Source: Sphingomonas lutea
GTDB taxonomy: Bacteria > Pseudomonadota > Alphaproteobacteria > Sphingomonadales > Sphingomonadaceae
Assembly: GCF_014396785.1 (NCBI RefSeq)
Contig: NZ_CP060718.1
Span: forward strand, 640,501 to 704,500
DNA length: 64,000 nt
Direction of reading: 5' to 3'
Part shown: piece after piece, positions 17,200 through 27,846 of the stretch
Numbering within the stretch: position 1 is the first letter of the stretch
Layout: each line of letters begins with the position of its first letter
Made by a program: the position numbers and the translations under genes
Notes under the pieces: model-generated
Told to the model about the DNA's origin: nothing
What the model saw: only the letters and a program-made list of their open reading frames with translations
Database searches by the model: none

Positions 17200-17748
17200 A
17201 TGCCGCCAAGACGTCACCGCAAGCCTCCGCCTCCGCTCGACGAGCCCGCCCTTCGGGAGCTCGCGCTCAGCTATGTCGGACGATTTTCGACGACGCGCGC
17301 GAAGTTGCGAGCTTATCTTGCTCGCAAGGTTCGGGAGCGCGGATGGTCGGGCGCTCGAACTCCAGATTTCGACAACCTGGCCGAGGCCATGGCCGAGCGT
17401 AACTACGTCGATGACGCTGCCTATGCCTTGTCCAAGTCGCATGCGCTGACGGGACGCGGCTACGGGGCGCGACGGGTCGCGCAGAAGCTTCGCGCGGCCG
17501 GCGTCGAGGAGGGCGACGGCGCTGCGGCACTCGATCACGCCGAGGCCGAGGCTGTCGTGGCGGCACTGAGGTTTGCGGAGCGGCGGCGAATCGGCCCCTT
17601 CGCCACCGGTGACAAGGATCGCGAGCAACGGAGCAAGGCGATCGGCGCAATGGTGCGCGCGGGCCACGACTTCGATCTTGCGAAAGCGATCGTCGACTTG
17701 CCAGCAGGGCGGGCCATCGACGCGGACGAGCTTCGAGATCGCCTGTAG
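17200..17748 (+). CDS. recX: RecX family regulatory protein
   Basis: A 182-residue protein with RecX-like three-helix repeats: ALSYVGRFSTTRAKLRAYLA, FDNLAEAMAERNYVDDAAYA and GRGYGARRVAQKLRAAGVEE. RecX proteins modulate RecA filaments. It has a clear ribosome site (AAAAAGGGGCGCA before ATG). recA is not adjacent. The gene diverges from the acyl-AMP ligase with 87 bases between. Confidence 0.82.
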   Translation: MPPRRHRKPPPPLDEPALRELALSYVGRFSTTRAKLRAYLARKVRERGWSGARTPDFDNLAEAMAERNYVDDAAYALSKSHALTGRGYGARRVAQKLRAAGVEEGDGAAALDHAEAEAVVAALRFAERRRIGPFATGDKDREQRSKAIGAMVRAGHDFDLAKAIVDLPAGRAIDADELRDRL

Positions 17749-17788
17749 ATCGGCTCCGGCTAAAGTCGGTTTGCCGACACAGACACGC

Positions 17789-18409
17789 ATGTTAATAGGG
17801 TATGTGCCGCGGGGAGTATCAATTGATTCTGGCGCCGAGAGGCCGGCAGAGGCCGGCTCTGCGCAAGCCGGAGCGGCGCCTGAAATGGCGCCCATCACGG
17901 GCCGCGTGAAGTGGTTCGACGCGACCCGCGGTTTCGGCTTCCTGGTCAGCGATGAAATCGAGGGCGACATCCTGCTGCATTTCAGCGTTCTTCGCGATCA
18001 TGGTCGTCGCAGCGTGCCCGAAGGCGCGACGGTTGAGTGCGTGCCGGTCAGGCTGGAACGCGGCCTTCAGGCGAAGCGGGTCTTGTCGATCGACCTGTCG
18101 ACCGCCTTGCCGCAGGCGCCGCGCTCGGCCATGCCGGCAGGCGAGCGTTCGAACCGGAAGGCCCTGGCAGATGCCGCGGGTGCGTTCGAGCCGGTGGAGG
18201 TCAAATGGTTCAATCGCGTTCGTGGCTATGGATTTTTGATGCGAATCGAGGACGATTCGGGCGCGGACGTCTTCGTTCACATGGAAACGGTGCGCGATGC
18301 GCATCTAAACGAGCTTCAGCCAGGCCAGCGCCTCAGGGCCCGGATCGCGCCGAGCGGGAAGGGATTGACCGCCGTCGAGATCCAGTCGGACGGCCATTCG
18401 CCGGGCTGA
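17789..18409 (+). CDS. protein with two cold-shock domains
   Basis: The product is about 206 residues with two CSDs: the first around GRVKWFDATRGFGFLV and ILLHFSVLRDHG, the second around VEVKWFNRVRGYGFLM and VFVHMETVRDAHL. RGFGFL and RGYGFL are RNP1-type RNA-binding motifs. The start is uncertain between 17789 and the ATG at 17885, just before the first domain. The DUF192 gene begins three bases after its stop, suggesting translational coupling. Confidence 0.88.
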   Translation: MLIGYVPRGVSIDSGAERPAEAGSAQAGAAPEMAPITGRVKWFDATRGFGFLVSDEIEGDILLHFSVLRDHGRRSVPEGATVECVPVRLERGLQAKRVLSIDLSTALPQAPRSAMPAGERSNRKALADAAGAFEPVEVKWFNRVRGYGFLMRIEDDSGADVFVHMETVRDAHLNELQPGQRLRARIAPSGKGLTAVEIQSDGHSPG

Positions 18410-18411
18410 TC

Positions 18412-18885
18412 GTGATCGCGGCGAGCGCACTTGCCGCTTGCAGCACGCAGGGACAAGGCGAGCCGCGGGGACAAAGCGATACTCGCGCGGCGGAAGCCGT
18501 TGCGCCTGCGGGACTGGAAACCATGACGCTGACCATCCAATCCGGGTCGCGCAGCCACCGGTTTACGGTCGAAGTCGCGCGCACCGCCGAAGAACAGGCG
18601 CAGGGCCTGATGTTTCGCGAATCGCTGGCCGACGACCGCGGCATGATCTTTCCGTTCGAGCCCCCGCGCGAGGCGGGCTTCTGGATGAAGAACACCCTCA
18701 TCCCGCTCGACATGATCTTCATTCGTGCGGACGGGACGATCGCGCGGATCGCCGCCAACACCGTCCCTCACTCGCTGGAGCCGGTGCAGTCTGGCGAACC
18801 GGTCGCGGCGGTGCTCGAAATCCGCGGCGGTCGTTCGGCGGAACTCGGGATTAAGGAGGGCGACCGCGTCGATTGGCGGGGATGA
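18412..18885 (+). CDS. DUF192 lipoprotein
   Basis: A 157-residue protein starting at GTG with a very short signal and lipobox (ASALAAC), then a DUF192 domain (EVARTAEEQAQGLMFRESLA, GFWMKNTLIPLDMIFI, EIRGGRSAELGIKEGDRV). The biochemical role of DUF192 is not established. It is closely spaced with the cold-shock gene upstream. Confidence 0.87.
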   Translation: MIAASALAACSTQGQGEPRGQSDTRAAEAVAPAGLETMTLTIQSGSRSHRFTVEVARTAEEQAQGLMFRESLADDRGMIFPFEPPREAGFWMKNTLIPLDMIFIRADGTIARIAANTVPHSLEPVQSGEPVAAVLEIRGGRSAELGIKEGDRVDWRG

Positions 18886-18935
18886 GCCAATCGCTCGCTT
18901 GCGCTCCCGCGCAGGACTCGGCACAGGCGGCGCCC

Positions 18936-19319
18936 ATGGGATTCTGGTCCAAGACCTTCACCTGGTGGAACGGGGCGACGTGGGGTACGTCGCTATGGAC
19001 TCGCCGCTTTGGCGATGAGGCCGGACGCGACGATGCCGGCAACGTTTACTACCGCAGCAAGAAGGATCCGCGGCGGCGCTGGGTCATCTACGACGGCGCC
19101 AATGACGGCAGTCGCGTGCCGCCGGCGTGGCAGGCGTGGCTGCGCGGAACGATCGACGACGTGCCGAACAAGGCCTTGCCGCCGGTGCGCAAGTTCCAGA
19201 CCCCGCCAGAGCCGAATCTCACGGGCACGATGGCGGCCTTCCGCCCCGACGGCGCGCTTGGATCGGGCCGCGTGCGCCCGGCCTCGACCGGGGATTACGA
19301 GCCCTGGATTCCCGAATAA
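18936..19319 (+). CDS. NDUFA12-family protein (respiratory complex I accessory subunit homologue)
   Basis: A 127-residue protein, starting MGFWSKTFTWWNGATWGTSL, with the family pattern GNVYYRSKKDPRRRWVIYDG and a C-terminal GDYEPWIP. NDUFA12 homologues in alphaproteobacteria associate with NADH:ubiquinone oxidoreductase. An earlier in-frame ATG at 18882 overlaps the DUF192 stop; I prefer 18936 because it begins the conserved region and follows AGGCGG. Confidence 0.86.
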   Translation: MGFWSKTFTWWNGATWGTSLWTRRFGDEAGRDDAGNVYYRSKKDPRRRWVIYDGANDGSRVPPAWQAWLRGTIDDVPNKALPPVRKFQTPPEPNLTGTMAAFRPDGALGSGRVRPASTGDYEPWIPE

Positions 19320-19321
19320 TC

Positions 19322-19945
19322 GTGCGCTTCGCCACGCCCGCGATCCTGACCTGCGCCCTTGCCCTCGCGGCTTGCGGTGAAGGCGAGGACAGCGCCGAGA
19401 ACAATAGCGCGCCGGTGATTACCAACGCCGCCGCGCCGGCCAGCGTCAATCAGCCCGGCGTGACCCCGATGGCGCAGCGCGTCGCGGTCATGGGCATCCT
19501 CAACAAACGCAACGGGATCACCCAGTCGGTAGCCCTGCGGCCGGGCCAATCGGTCCGGTGGAAAAACCTGATCGTCCGCCTGCGCGCCTGCGAGGCGAGC
19601 GCGCCGTGGGAGAATGAGCGGCTGACCGGCGCCTTCGTCCAGGTCGACGTGCAGCGTCCCGACAGTAATTGGCAGCGGGTCTTTTCGGGCTGGCTGTACA
19701 AGGAATCGCCATCGCTCAACGCGGTCGAGCACCCGGTCTATGACGTCTGGCCCAAAAGCTGCGAAATGACATATCCGGCTGCGCCCGGCGTGCCAGCGGC
19801 GCCGGTCGCTTCGAGCAACCGGTCGAGCGCCGCGAGATCGGGCGGTGCCGAAGGCGAACGCGCCAATGCATCCACCAGCACCCCGGCGGCCGAGCCGGAC
19901 ACGGCCGCGCCGCCGCCCAGCGCCGCGGACAGCAACGCGACATAG
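19322..19945 (+). CDS. DUF2155 lipoprotein, C-terminus overlapping aat
   Basis: A 207-residue protein starting at GTG with a lipobox (LALAAC) and a DUF2155 domain at about residues 50-155 ([60 protein letters not shown]). Beyond residue ~155 the sequence is Ala/Pro/Ser-rich. The last 208 bases are antisense to the 3' end of aat. Confidence 0.83.
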   Translation: MRFATPAILTCALALAACGEGEDSAENNSAPVITNAAAPASVNQPGVTPMAQRVAVMGILNKRNGITQSVALRPGQSVRWKNLIVRLRACEASAPWENERLTGAFVQVDVQRPDSNWQRVFSGWLYKESPSLNAVEHPVYDVWPKSCEMTYPAAPGVPAAPVASSNRSSAARSGGAEGERANASTSTPAAEPDTAAPPPSAADSNAT

Positions 19946-20475
19946 GCTTCGCGGGGCACGTTGACCGCGCCCATCGAGGCGAGGTGATCGGTCATGAACT
20001 GGCAATCTAGCAAGGTAAAGTTTCCAGCCTTGAGCCGCGCCACCAACCAGGCCAGCGCGACCTTCGACGCATCGGTCATCCGGCTGAACATGCTTTCGCC
20101 GAAGAAGGCACGGCCAAGCTTCACGCCGTAAAGGCCGCCGACCAGCCGGCGATCGTGCCAGACCTCGATCGAATGGGCATGGCCCGACGCGTGCAACGCA
20201 AGCATCGCGCGCTCGATCTCGGCATTGATCCAGGTTTCGTCGCGTTCGGCGCAAAGGCGGATCACCTCCGCGAAGTCATGGTCGAGAGTGACGTCGAACG
20301 TGCCGGCGCGAACGGTACGGCGAAGCGACCGCGAAAGGTGGAATTTATGCAGGGGGATAACGGCGCGCATGCGGGGCTCGACCCAGAACAGCTCTGGCGC
20401 GTCGCGGCTGTCAGCCATGGGGAAGATGCCGTTGGCGTATCCTTGGAGCAGGAGGCGGGGATCGAGGCGGCTCAT
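19738..20475 (-). CDS. aat: leucyl/phenylalanyl-tRNA--protein transferase
   Basis: The product is 245 residues. It has the family hallmarks [68 protein letters not shown] and [16 protein letters not shown]. The enzyme adds Leu or Phe to N-terminal Arg/Lys residues, feeding the ClpAP N-degron pathway. A C-terminal extension ending [12 protein letters not shown] is encoded entirely opposite the DUF2155 gene. Confidence 0.93.
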   Translation of the reverse strand: MSRLDPRLLLQGYANGIFPMADSRDAPELFWVEPRMRAVIPLHKFHLSRSLRRTVRAGTFDVTLDHDFAEVIRLCAERDETWINAEIERAMLALHASGHAHSIEVWHDRRLVGGLYGVKLGRAFFGESMFSRMTDASKVALAWLVARLKAGNFTLLDCQFMTDHLASMGAVNVPREAYVALLSAALGGGAAVSGSAAGVLVDALARSPSAPPDLAALDRLLEATGAAGTPGAAGYVISQLLGQTS

Positions 20476-20488
20476 GCCTGGCCGCTCT

Positions 20489-20842
20489 TCAGAGGATTTC
20501 GCGCACGACGTCCTGCGGCCGGCACAAGCGCACGCCCTTTTCGGTCTCGACCAACGGCCGATTGATGAGGATCGGATGCGCCACCATTGCGTCGAGGACG
20601 TCATCATCGGTGACGTCGCCGCGCTGAAGATCGAGTTCGGCGACCAGACTTTCTTTCGCGCGAAGGCCCTCGCGCGGGGTGATCCCGGCGCGGCCATACA
20701 GTCGCTCAAGCTCGCCGCGGCTTGGCGGCGCCTTCAAATATTCGCGGACGTCGACATCGTAACCCGCCTCGCGGAGGATCTCGAGCGTCTTGCGCGACGT
20801 TCCGCACGCAGGATTGTGATAAATCGTGGCAGTATTGGTCAT
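20489..20842 (-). CDS. arsC: ArsC-family arsenate reductase (glutaredoxin type)
   Basis: A 117-residue protein with the active-site Cys at residue 13 in [16 protein letters not shown], and the conserved [15 protein letters not shown] with the family arginine. It reduces arsenate with glutathione/glutaredoxin if the assignment holds; some close relatives are Spx/YffB-like. No other ars genes are nearby. It ends 13 bases before aat starts, so the two probably share a transcript. Confidence 0.85.
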   Translation of the reverse strand: MTNTATIYHNPACGTSRKTLEILREAGYDVDVREYLKAPPSRGELERLYGRAGITPREGLRAKESLVAELDLQRGDVTDDDVLDAMVAHPILINRPLVETEKGVRLCRPQDVVREIL

Positions 20843-21026
20843 CCGACTTTGCTTTGCGATTCAGCTGGTTGAATCCTTGTTTAATCCGGACCCGCGACTT
20901 TCTCGCTAACCCATTGTCGCGCTTGCGGAACGATGCGGGTCAATCGTCGTTCCTGCGCATGTGACATGCCCCTCCTTCGGGCACCCGGAGGCATGTCCCG
21001 GCAAGTTTAATACACGGGAGAAAGTC

Positions 21027-21590
21027 ATGAAGAAATCCATCCTCGCGATCACCCTGGCGAGCTCGGTCGCATTGACCGCGTGCGCAGGCAACCGCAATGC
21101 CGGCAACATCGCCGAAGGCGCCGCTTATGGTGCGGGCGCGGGCGTTGTCGCCGGCGCGGTCCTGCCTGGCGTCAGCGTCATTGAAGGCGCCGCAGTCGGT
21201 GCGGCCATTGGCGGTCTTGCTGGCGGCGTGTGGGCCGACAACAACAATGACGGCTATGTCGACGGTTATGTCCAGAACGGCACTTATTATGCCGGTCAGC
21301 CGCAGGGCTACGACCCGACGCTCCGCCGCGTCGCCACTGGCGCGCTCGGCGGTGCCGCAATTGGCGCGGTCGCCGGCGGCGTGATCCCCGGACTCAGCAC
21401 GCTCGAAGGCGCGGTGATCGGCGCTGCGGTCGGCGGTCTCGCCGGCGCGATCTGGGCCGACCAGAATAATGACGGCCGGGTGGACGGCTACGTCTACAAC
21501 GGCCAATATTACTCGGGTCAGCCCGCTGGCGGCACGATGGCTCCGGCACCGACCTATTCGTCGCCGGCCCGGAGCGGCGAGCGCGGCTAA
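21027..21590 (+). CDS. glycine-zipper lipoprotein with internal duplication
   Basis: A 187-residue protein with a lipobox (VALTAC) and two copies of an ~80-residue unit. Each unit has a glycine-rich hydrophobic segment (GVSVIEGAAVGAAIGGLAGG and GLSTLEGAVIGAAVGGLAGA) followed by an acidic loop and Tyr-rich end (WADNNNDGYVDGYVQNGTYY and WADQNNDGRVDGYVYNGQYY). The loops resemble EF-hand/dockerin-type calcium sites. It is probably an outer-membrane-associated protein. GGGAGAAAG precedes the ATG. Confidence 0.85.
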   Translation: MKKSILAITLASSVALTACAGNRNAGNIAEGAAYGAGAGVVAGAVLPGVSVIEGAAVGAAIGGLAGGVWADNNNDGYVDGYVQNGTYYAGQPQGYDPTLRRVATGALGGAAIGAVAGGVIPGLSTLEGAVIGAAVGGLAGAIWADQNNDGRVDGYVYNGQYYSGQPAGGTMAPAPTYSSPARSGERG

Positions 21591-21646
21591 ATGGATCGTT
21601 CATCAAGGGTCGTCCTTGATGCGCGCTCCGTAAGGTCGGAGTTGAA

Positions 21647-23020
21647 GTGAAACATTTGCGTATTGCGCGCACCGGCCTTGGGCCGGTGCGCCTCTATTCA
21701 AGGTTGAGTGGCGTCGCGGCGGGTTTGGTGCTGGCCGCGGCGCCCTTTTCCTATGCCCACGCCGCGCCGGCAAAAGGCAAGGCGCGGGCGGTTGCCGCTG
21801 CGCCGGCGCCCGCCGCGCGTGTCAGCGTCGCGGACTTCTATCGCGCCCGCCAAGGCGCGCCGTTGTGGCTGAACAAGGCATCGGGCGATGCGGCCCAGCA
21901 GTTGTTCCTGATGCTCAGCAATGCTCGGCTCGACGGCCTCGATCCCCAGAATTATCGCGTCACGGCGCTGCAGGATGCATTGGCCAAGGCATGGAACGGC
22001 GACCGGCAGGCGGTCCTTCGTGCCGACCAGATGCTGTCCGAAGCCTTTGTCGCGTACGTTCGGGATCTTCGCCGCGACCCTGGCGGAATCATCTACGTCG
22101 ACCCTGAGTTGAAGCCGGCCGCACCGTCGCCCTTCACCCTGCTTGCCCAGGCTGCGACGTCGCCTGACCTGCCCGGCTTCATTCGATCGATGAAGTGGAT
22201 GAACCCCACCTACGCCGAGCTTCGCCAAGCGCTGATGCGACACAATTACGCCTCCGCGCACGAGCGGCAGCTGCTGATGGTCAACCTCGAGCGCGCGCGC
22301 GCGCTGCCTGCCGACAAGCGCCGCTACATCGTCGTCAACATCGCCGCCCAGCGGCTGACGATGTTCGAGGATGGCAAGCCGGTCGATTCGATGCGTGTCG
22401 TCATCGGCCAGACCAAATATCCGACGCCGATGATGAGCGGCCTCATCCGCTATGCGGTGCTCAATCCGTATTGGAACTCGCCCGCCGATCTGACCGCCGA
22501 GCGCGTGGCACCGAGCGTGCTTCGCGAAGGCACCAAGTTCCTTGACAAGAAAGGCTACCAGGTCCTGTCGGGCTGGAGCGAGAATGCCGTGGTCGTCGAT
22601 CCCGCGACCGTCGATTGGAAAGCCGTCGCGGAGGGTCGAACCGAGATTCGCGTGCGCCAGTTGCCGGGACCCGAGAATGCCATGGGCCGGGTCAAGTTCA
22701 TGTTCCCCAACGAACAGGGAATCTGGCTTCACGACACGCCCGACAAGCAGCTGCTCAACGAAGCGGCACGACTTTACAGCGGCGGCTGCGTGCGGCTGGA
22801 AGATGCGCCGCGCCTGGGCGAATGGCTGTTCGGCCGGCGGCTGGAGCCCAATGGCGAGGCGGCGGAGCAGCCGATCGCGCTATCGACCCCGGTGCCGGTC
22901 TACCTGACCTACCTGACCGCGATTCCGGAAGGCGCCAGCATCGCGTATTTCAAGGACGTCTACGGGCACGACAAGGCGAAGCTAGCCGGCGCGTCTGGCG
23001 ATCGGTTAGCCGCCCGCTAG
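21647..23020 (+). CDS. L,D-transpeptidase (YkuD domain, YcbB-like)
   Basis: The product is 457 residues from a GTG start with a long signal region (about residues 1-37). An N-terminal substrate-recognition region (VSVADFYRARQGAPLWLNKA) is followed by the YkuD catalytic domain with IWLHDTPDKQLL and SGGCVRLEDAPRLGEW, where the Cys at about residue 380 is the nucleophile. Such enzymes form 3-3 peptidoglycan cross-links in the periplasm. Confidence 0.9.
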   Translation: MKHLRIARTGLGPVRLYSRLSGVAAGLVLAAAPFSYAHAAPAKGKARAVAAAPAPAARVSVADFYRARQGAPLWLNKASGDAAQQLFLMLSNARLDGLDPQNYRVTALQDALAKAWNGDRQAVLRADQMLSEAFVAYVRDLRRDPGGIIYVDPELKPAAPSPFTLLAQAATSPDLPGFIRSMKWMNPTYAELRQALMRHNYASAHERQLLMVNLERARALPADKRRYIVVNIAAQRLTMFEDGKPVDSMRVVIGQTKYPTPMMSGLIRYAVLNPYWNSPADLTAERVAPSVLREGTKFLDKKGYQVLSGWSENAVVVDPATVDWKAVAEGRTEIRVRQLPGPENAMGRVKFMFPNEQGIWLHDTPDKQLLNEAARLYSGGCVRLEDAPRLGEWLFGRRLEPNGEAAEQPIALSTPVPVYLTYLTAIPEGASIAYFKDVYGHDKAKLAGASGDRLAAR

Positions 23021-23023
23021 GCA

Positions 23024-23734
23024 TCAGTTAGGCGCCCAGTCGGGGTACCAGGTAATATCCTGCGCAATCGCACGTCCGCGGTCGTCGCGGGCGGGCCGAA
23101 AACGGACATGCTGCAGCGCGAGCTGACACATCAGGGAATCGGTCACCCCGTTCCCGCTCGACTGCGCGATCCGGCAATTCGACGGCGACCCATCAGGGTT
23201 GACCTTGAGCGTGATGCCGACGCGTCCGCGGCTTTGCCCACTTACCGCGACCAGGCGGCGATATTCGCGGTTGGGTATGCGAGAGATGCGCTGCGCCGGC
23301 GTGAATTTCGAATAATCGACGCCGCCGCCACCACGTCCGCTGCCCGATCCTCCGGCACCCATGCCGGTGCCGGCATTCGCAGCGCCGGCGGTGGGCGCGC
23401 TGCCCGTCCCCGCGATGGGCGCTGCGGCAATCGGGGTTTCCACCGGAATGCGCGGCGTTGGGGCAACGACCGGCGTCGGCTCGGCGCGCTTGCCGGCGGC
23501 GCCCTCCTCAAGCTCGACTCGCTTGGCTTCGCTCGCCGGCGGCGGCGGGGGCGGCGGCTCTGGCGGTGGCGGCAGGCGGACGTCGATCATCTGCAGCTTC
23601 TCGACGGCGCGCTCGGCGAAACGCACGTTCAGGCCAGTCAGGATCGCCGCGGCAAGCGCCGCATGGATTGCCGCGACGGCGACCATCGCCTTGGCGCGGG
23701 AACGGGGATCGGCTGTTCCGCGATAACTCGACAT
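23024..23734 (-). CDS. tonB: energy transducer TonB
   Basis: The product is 236 residues from the ATG at 23734: a short cytoplasmic start, one membrane segment (VAVAAIHAALAAAILTGLNV), a proline-rich region (RLPPPPEPPPPPPP) and a C-terminal TonB domain (GRVGITLKVNPDGSPSNCRI). It would couple the proton motive force to outer-membrane receptors. ExbB/ExbD are not in the window. Its stop faces the L,D-transpeptidase stop three bases away. Confidence 0.87.
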   Translation of the reverse strand: MSSYRGTADPRSRAKAMVAVAAIHAALAAAILTGLNVRFAERAVEKLQMIDVRLPPPPEPPPPPPPASEAKRVELEEGAAGKRAEPTPVVAPTPRIPVETPIAAAPIAGTGSAPTAGAANAGTGMGAGGSGSGRGGGGVDYSKFTPAQRISRIPNREYRRLVAVSGQSRGRVGITLKVNPDGSPSNCRIAQSSGNGVTDSLMCQLALQHVRFRPARDDRGRAIAQDITWYPDWAPN

Positions 23735-23841
23735 CCGCTTCGCCTCACAGGCACCGCCATCCGCAACGCGCATGCGCATGGAAAGGTGGCGCTTTTGACT
23801 TCGCTCTACCGCGCGGCGCGGGCGAGCGCTATCGCCCGGGT

Positions 23842-24807
23842 ATGACCGTCAAGGCTGCGTTTCTCTACGACAATGGCCGCCGGCTCAAGGAAGTCGGCTT
23901 GGATCAGCCCAACCCGTGCGCGAACGATGATGAGTTCGTGTGGATCGGGCTCGAAGATCCCACGGAAGAAGAGCTCGGCAAAGTCCAGGAGCGGTACGGC
24001 CTTCACCCGCTCGCGGTCGAAGATGCCGCGCATGCGCATCAGCTGCCCAAGGTCGAGGTTTATGGCGAGCAACTGTTCGTCGTGGCCCGCACTGCCGCGC
24101 TCAAGGACGACCGCATCGAATATGGCGAAACCGCAATCTTCGTTGGCCACAACCATATCATCAGCGTGCGCCATGGGTCGGCGCGGCCGCATACCGAATT
24201 GCGCAAGCGCCTCGAATCCGCGCCAGTCCTACTCGCCCATGGCGTCGATTACGTGCTTCACGGAATCCTCGACTTCGTGGTCGACGGTTATTTCCCGATC
24301 GTCGAGGAGATCGAGGAAGACGCCATCGAGCTTGAGCATTGCGCCACGACCGCGCATCTCAAGCGCAGCGACATCGCCCGGCTTTTCGCGCTACGCCGGG
24401 AGCTCATTCGCTTCCAGCGCATCCTTGGGCCGATGGCGGATGTGTGCGCCAAGCTCGTCCGGCTCGACCTGCCGAATATTGACGAAGCGACGCGGCCCTA
24501 CTTTCGGGACATCCAGGACCACGTCACCCGGTTGGGCTCGCGGGTCGACGCGCTTCAGGAAATCCTGCGCTCGGTGTTCGAACTCAGCATGTTGTTCCAG
24601 CAGGAGCGGCAGAGTGAGACGACGCGCCAGCTTGCGGCGTGGGCAGCGATCCTCGCCGTGCCGACCGCCATCGCCGGCATTTACGGAATGAACTTCGATG
24701 TCATGCCCGAACTCAACTGGCGCTACGGCTATTTCGTCGTTCTGGGCGTGATCGCCACGATCTGCGTTGCGCTCTACGTCCAGTTCAAGCGCGCCGGCTG
24801 GTTATGA
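23842..24807 (+). CDS. corA: CorA-family magnesium/cobalt transporter
   Basis: The product is 321 residues: an N-terminal cytoplasmic funnel domain, long helices and two C-terminal membrane segments. The signature YGMNF lies between the segments AAWAAILAVPTAIAGI and YFVVLGVIATICVALYV. No magnesium riboswitch is visible upstream. Confidence 0.92.
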   Translation: MTVKAAFLYDNGRRLKEVGLDQPNPCANDDEFVWIGLEDPTEEELGKVQERYGLHPLAVEDAAHAHQLPKVEVYGEQLFVVARTAALKDDRIEYGETAIFVGHNHIISVRHGSARPHTELRKRLESAPVLLAHGVDYVLHGILDFVVDGYFPIVEEIEEDAIELEHCATTAHLKRSDIARLFALRRELIRFQRILGPMADVCAKLVRLDLPNIDEATRPYFRDIQDHVTRLGSRVDALQEILRSVFELSMLFQQERQSETTRQLAAWAAILAVPTAIAGIYGMNFDVMPELNWRYGYFVVLGVIATICVALYVQFKRAGWL

Positions 24808-24813
24808 CGACGC

Positions 24814-26163
<1,350 letters not shown>

Positions 26164-26174
26164 GCCGCGTCGCG

Positions 26175-26672
26175 TCAGCCGATGACGGCGAGCGGCTGGT
26201 CGAATTCGACCGGCTGGCCGTCGCTGACCATGAGCTTCTTGACGACACCCGCGGCGGGCGCGGTGATCGGGTTCATCACCTTCATCGCCTCGACGATCAG
26301 CAGCGTGTCCCCCGCCTTGACCGTGTCGCCGACCGCGACGAACGGCTCGGCGCCGGGCTGCGGCGAGAGGAAAGCAGTGCCGACCATCGGCGACTTGACC
26401 GGCGTTCCGCCGATGTCTTCGGGAGCCGCAGCAGGCGCGGCGGGTTCGGTAGCATTTGCGGCGACGGGCGCCGGCGCCGGCGCTGCCGCTGCCGGCGCTG
26501 CAGCAGCAGAAACCACGGCGGCCGGCTCGCGCTTGACCTTGATTTTGCGGTCGCCATCCTCGACTTCGATCTCGGTCAGCTCATTCTCGGTCAGGAGTCG
26601 GGCGAGCTCGCGCACCAAGGCGGGCTCAATACGCATTCCGCCGTTCTTCTCGCCCTTGGCGGATTCGGCCAT
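26175..26672 (-). CDS. accB: acetyl-CoA carboxylase biotin carboxyl carrier protein
   Basis: The product is 165 residues with an Ala/Pro-rich linker at about residues 55-90 and the biotinyl domain carrying VEAMKVMNP, whose Lys is biotinylated. The ATG at 26672 was chosen because AAGAGGA lies eight bases upstream. It starts the accBC operon and diverges from thiS. Confidence 0.96.
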   Translation of the reverse strand: MAESAKGEKNGGMRIEPALVRELARLLTENELTEIEVEDGDRKIKVKREPAAVVSAAAAPAAAAPAPAPVAANATEPAAPAAAPEDIGGTPVKSPMVGTAFLSPQPGAEPFVAVGDTVKAGDTLLIVEAMKVMNPITAPAAGVVKKLMVSDGQPVEFDQPLAVIG

Positions 26673-26801
26673 CCTCACGATCCTCTTAAGTTCCGGCGCT
26701 GGGCCATGTCGCGGGCGATCCCTTGCAGAGCCAGTCCGCCGCGTCCAGAGGATCTGCGCTCAATTGCGCCGGCGCGCCACCCTTCCTATCTGCACCTTCT
26801 G

Positions 26802-27020
26802 ATGAGTGTCGACGGCTCCCTTTCCATCCGCATCAACGGCGAAAATCGTCATGTCCCCGGCGGTATCACCATCGCGCAGATGCTGAACGAGCTCGGGCTC
26901 GATCCCCAGCGCGTGGCGGTCGAGCGCAATCTCGAGATCGTTCCGCGCTCGACGCTGGGCGAGGCGTGCGTCGAGGACGGCGACGATTTCGAAGTCGTGC
27001 ATTTCGTCGGAGGCGGCTGA
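26802..27020 (+). CDS. thiS: sulfur carrier protein ThiS
   Basis: A 72-residue ubiquitin-fold protein ([20 protein letters not shown]) ending in GGG, with the diglycine C-terminus that carries sulfur as thiocarboxylate. It overlaps none of thiG but is followed by it after one base. The start lacks a clear ribosome site. The ThiF-type activating enzyme is not in the window. Confidence 0.9.
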   Translation: MSVDGSLSIRINGENRHVPGGITIAQMLNELGLDPQRVAVERNLEIVPRSTLGEACVEDGDDFEVVHFVGGG

Positions 27021-27021
27021 C

Positions 27022-27813
27022 GTGACCGTGCAGAATAACATTGCCGCCGACAGCTGGACGGTTGCGGGGCGGACGTACACGTCGCGACTGATCGTCGGCA
27101 CCGGCAAGTACAAGAGCCTCGAGGAGAATGCCGCGGCGGTCGAAGCCTCGGGGGCCGAGATCGTCACCGTTGCGGTGCGCCGGGTCAACGTGTCCGACCC
27201 CAGCCAGCCGCGTCTGACCGACTTCATCGATCCCAAGAAAATCACTTACCTGCCCAACACCGCGGGCTGCTTCACTGCGGAGGAGGCGATCCGCACGCTC
27301 CGGCTGGCGCGCGAGGCGGGCGGCTGGAACCTCGTCAAGCTCGAGGTGCTGGGTGAGGCCAAGACGCTCTACCCCGACATGCGCGAAACGCTTCGCGCGA
27401 CCGAAGTCCTGGTCAAGGAGGGCTTCGAGCCGATGGTCTATTGCGTCGATGATCCGATCGCCGCGAAGCAGCTGGAAGAAGCCGGCGCGGTGGCGATCAT
27501 GCCCTTGGGCGCGCCGATCGGCTCCGGCCTCGGCATCCAGAACCGCGTGACCATCCGCTTAATCGTCGAGAACGCGGGCGTGCCGGTGCTGGTCGATGCC
27601 GGCGTCGGCACCGCGAGCGATGCCGCGCAGGCGATGGAGCTGGGCTGCGACGGGGTGCTGATGAACACCGCCATCGCCGAAGCCAAGGATCCGCTGCTGA
27701 TGGCGCGGGCGATGAAGGCGGCGGTCGAGGCAGGGCGACTGGCCTACCTCGCCGGGCGGATGCAGAAGCGCCGCTACGCCGATCCCAGCAGTCCCCTGGC
27801 AGGGCTGATCTAG
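27022..27813 (+). CDS. thiG: thiazole synthase ThiG
   Basis: The product is 263 residues from a GTG start. Conserved stretches are [57 protein letters not shown] (with the Schiff-base Lys) and [20 protein letters not shown]. It builds the thiazole moiety of thiamine with ThiS sulfur. It forms a two-gene unit with thiS. Confidence 0.96.
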   Translation: MTVQNNIAADSWTVAGRTYTSRLIVGTGKYKSLEENAAAVEASGAEIVTVAVRRVNVSDPSQPRLTDFIDPKKITYLPNTAGCFTAEEAIRTLRLAREAGGWNLVKLEVLGEAKTLYPDMRETLRATEVLVKEGFEPMVYCVDDPIAAKQLEEAGAVAIMPLGAPIGSGLGIQNRVTIRLIVENAGVPVLVDAGVGTASDAAQAMELGCDGVLMNTAIAEAKDPLLMARAMKAAVEAGRLAYLAGRMQKRRYADPSSPLAGLI

Positions 27814-27846
27814 CAACGGCGCGGGCACGCTGCGCGTTTGTCGCGA

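Noticed and set aside
26673..26801. A TPP riboswitch before thiS
   Set aside because: A CTGATGAG-like stretch is present at the thiS start, but the other conserved thi-box segments are missing.
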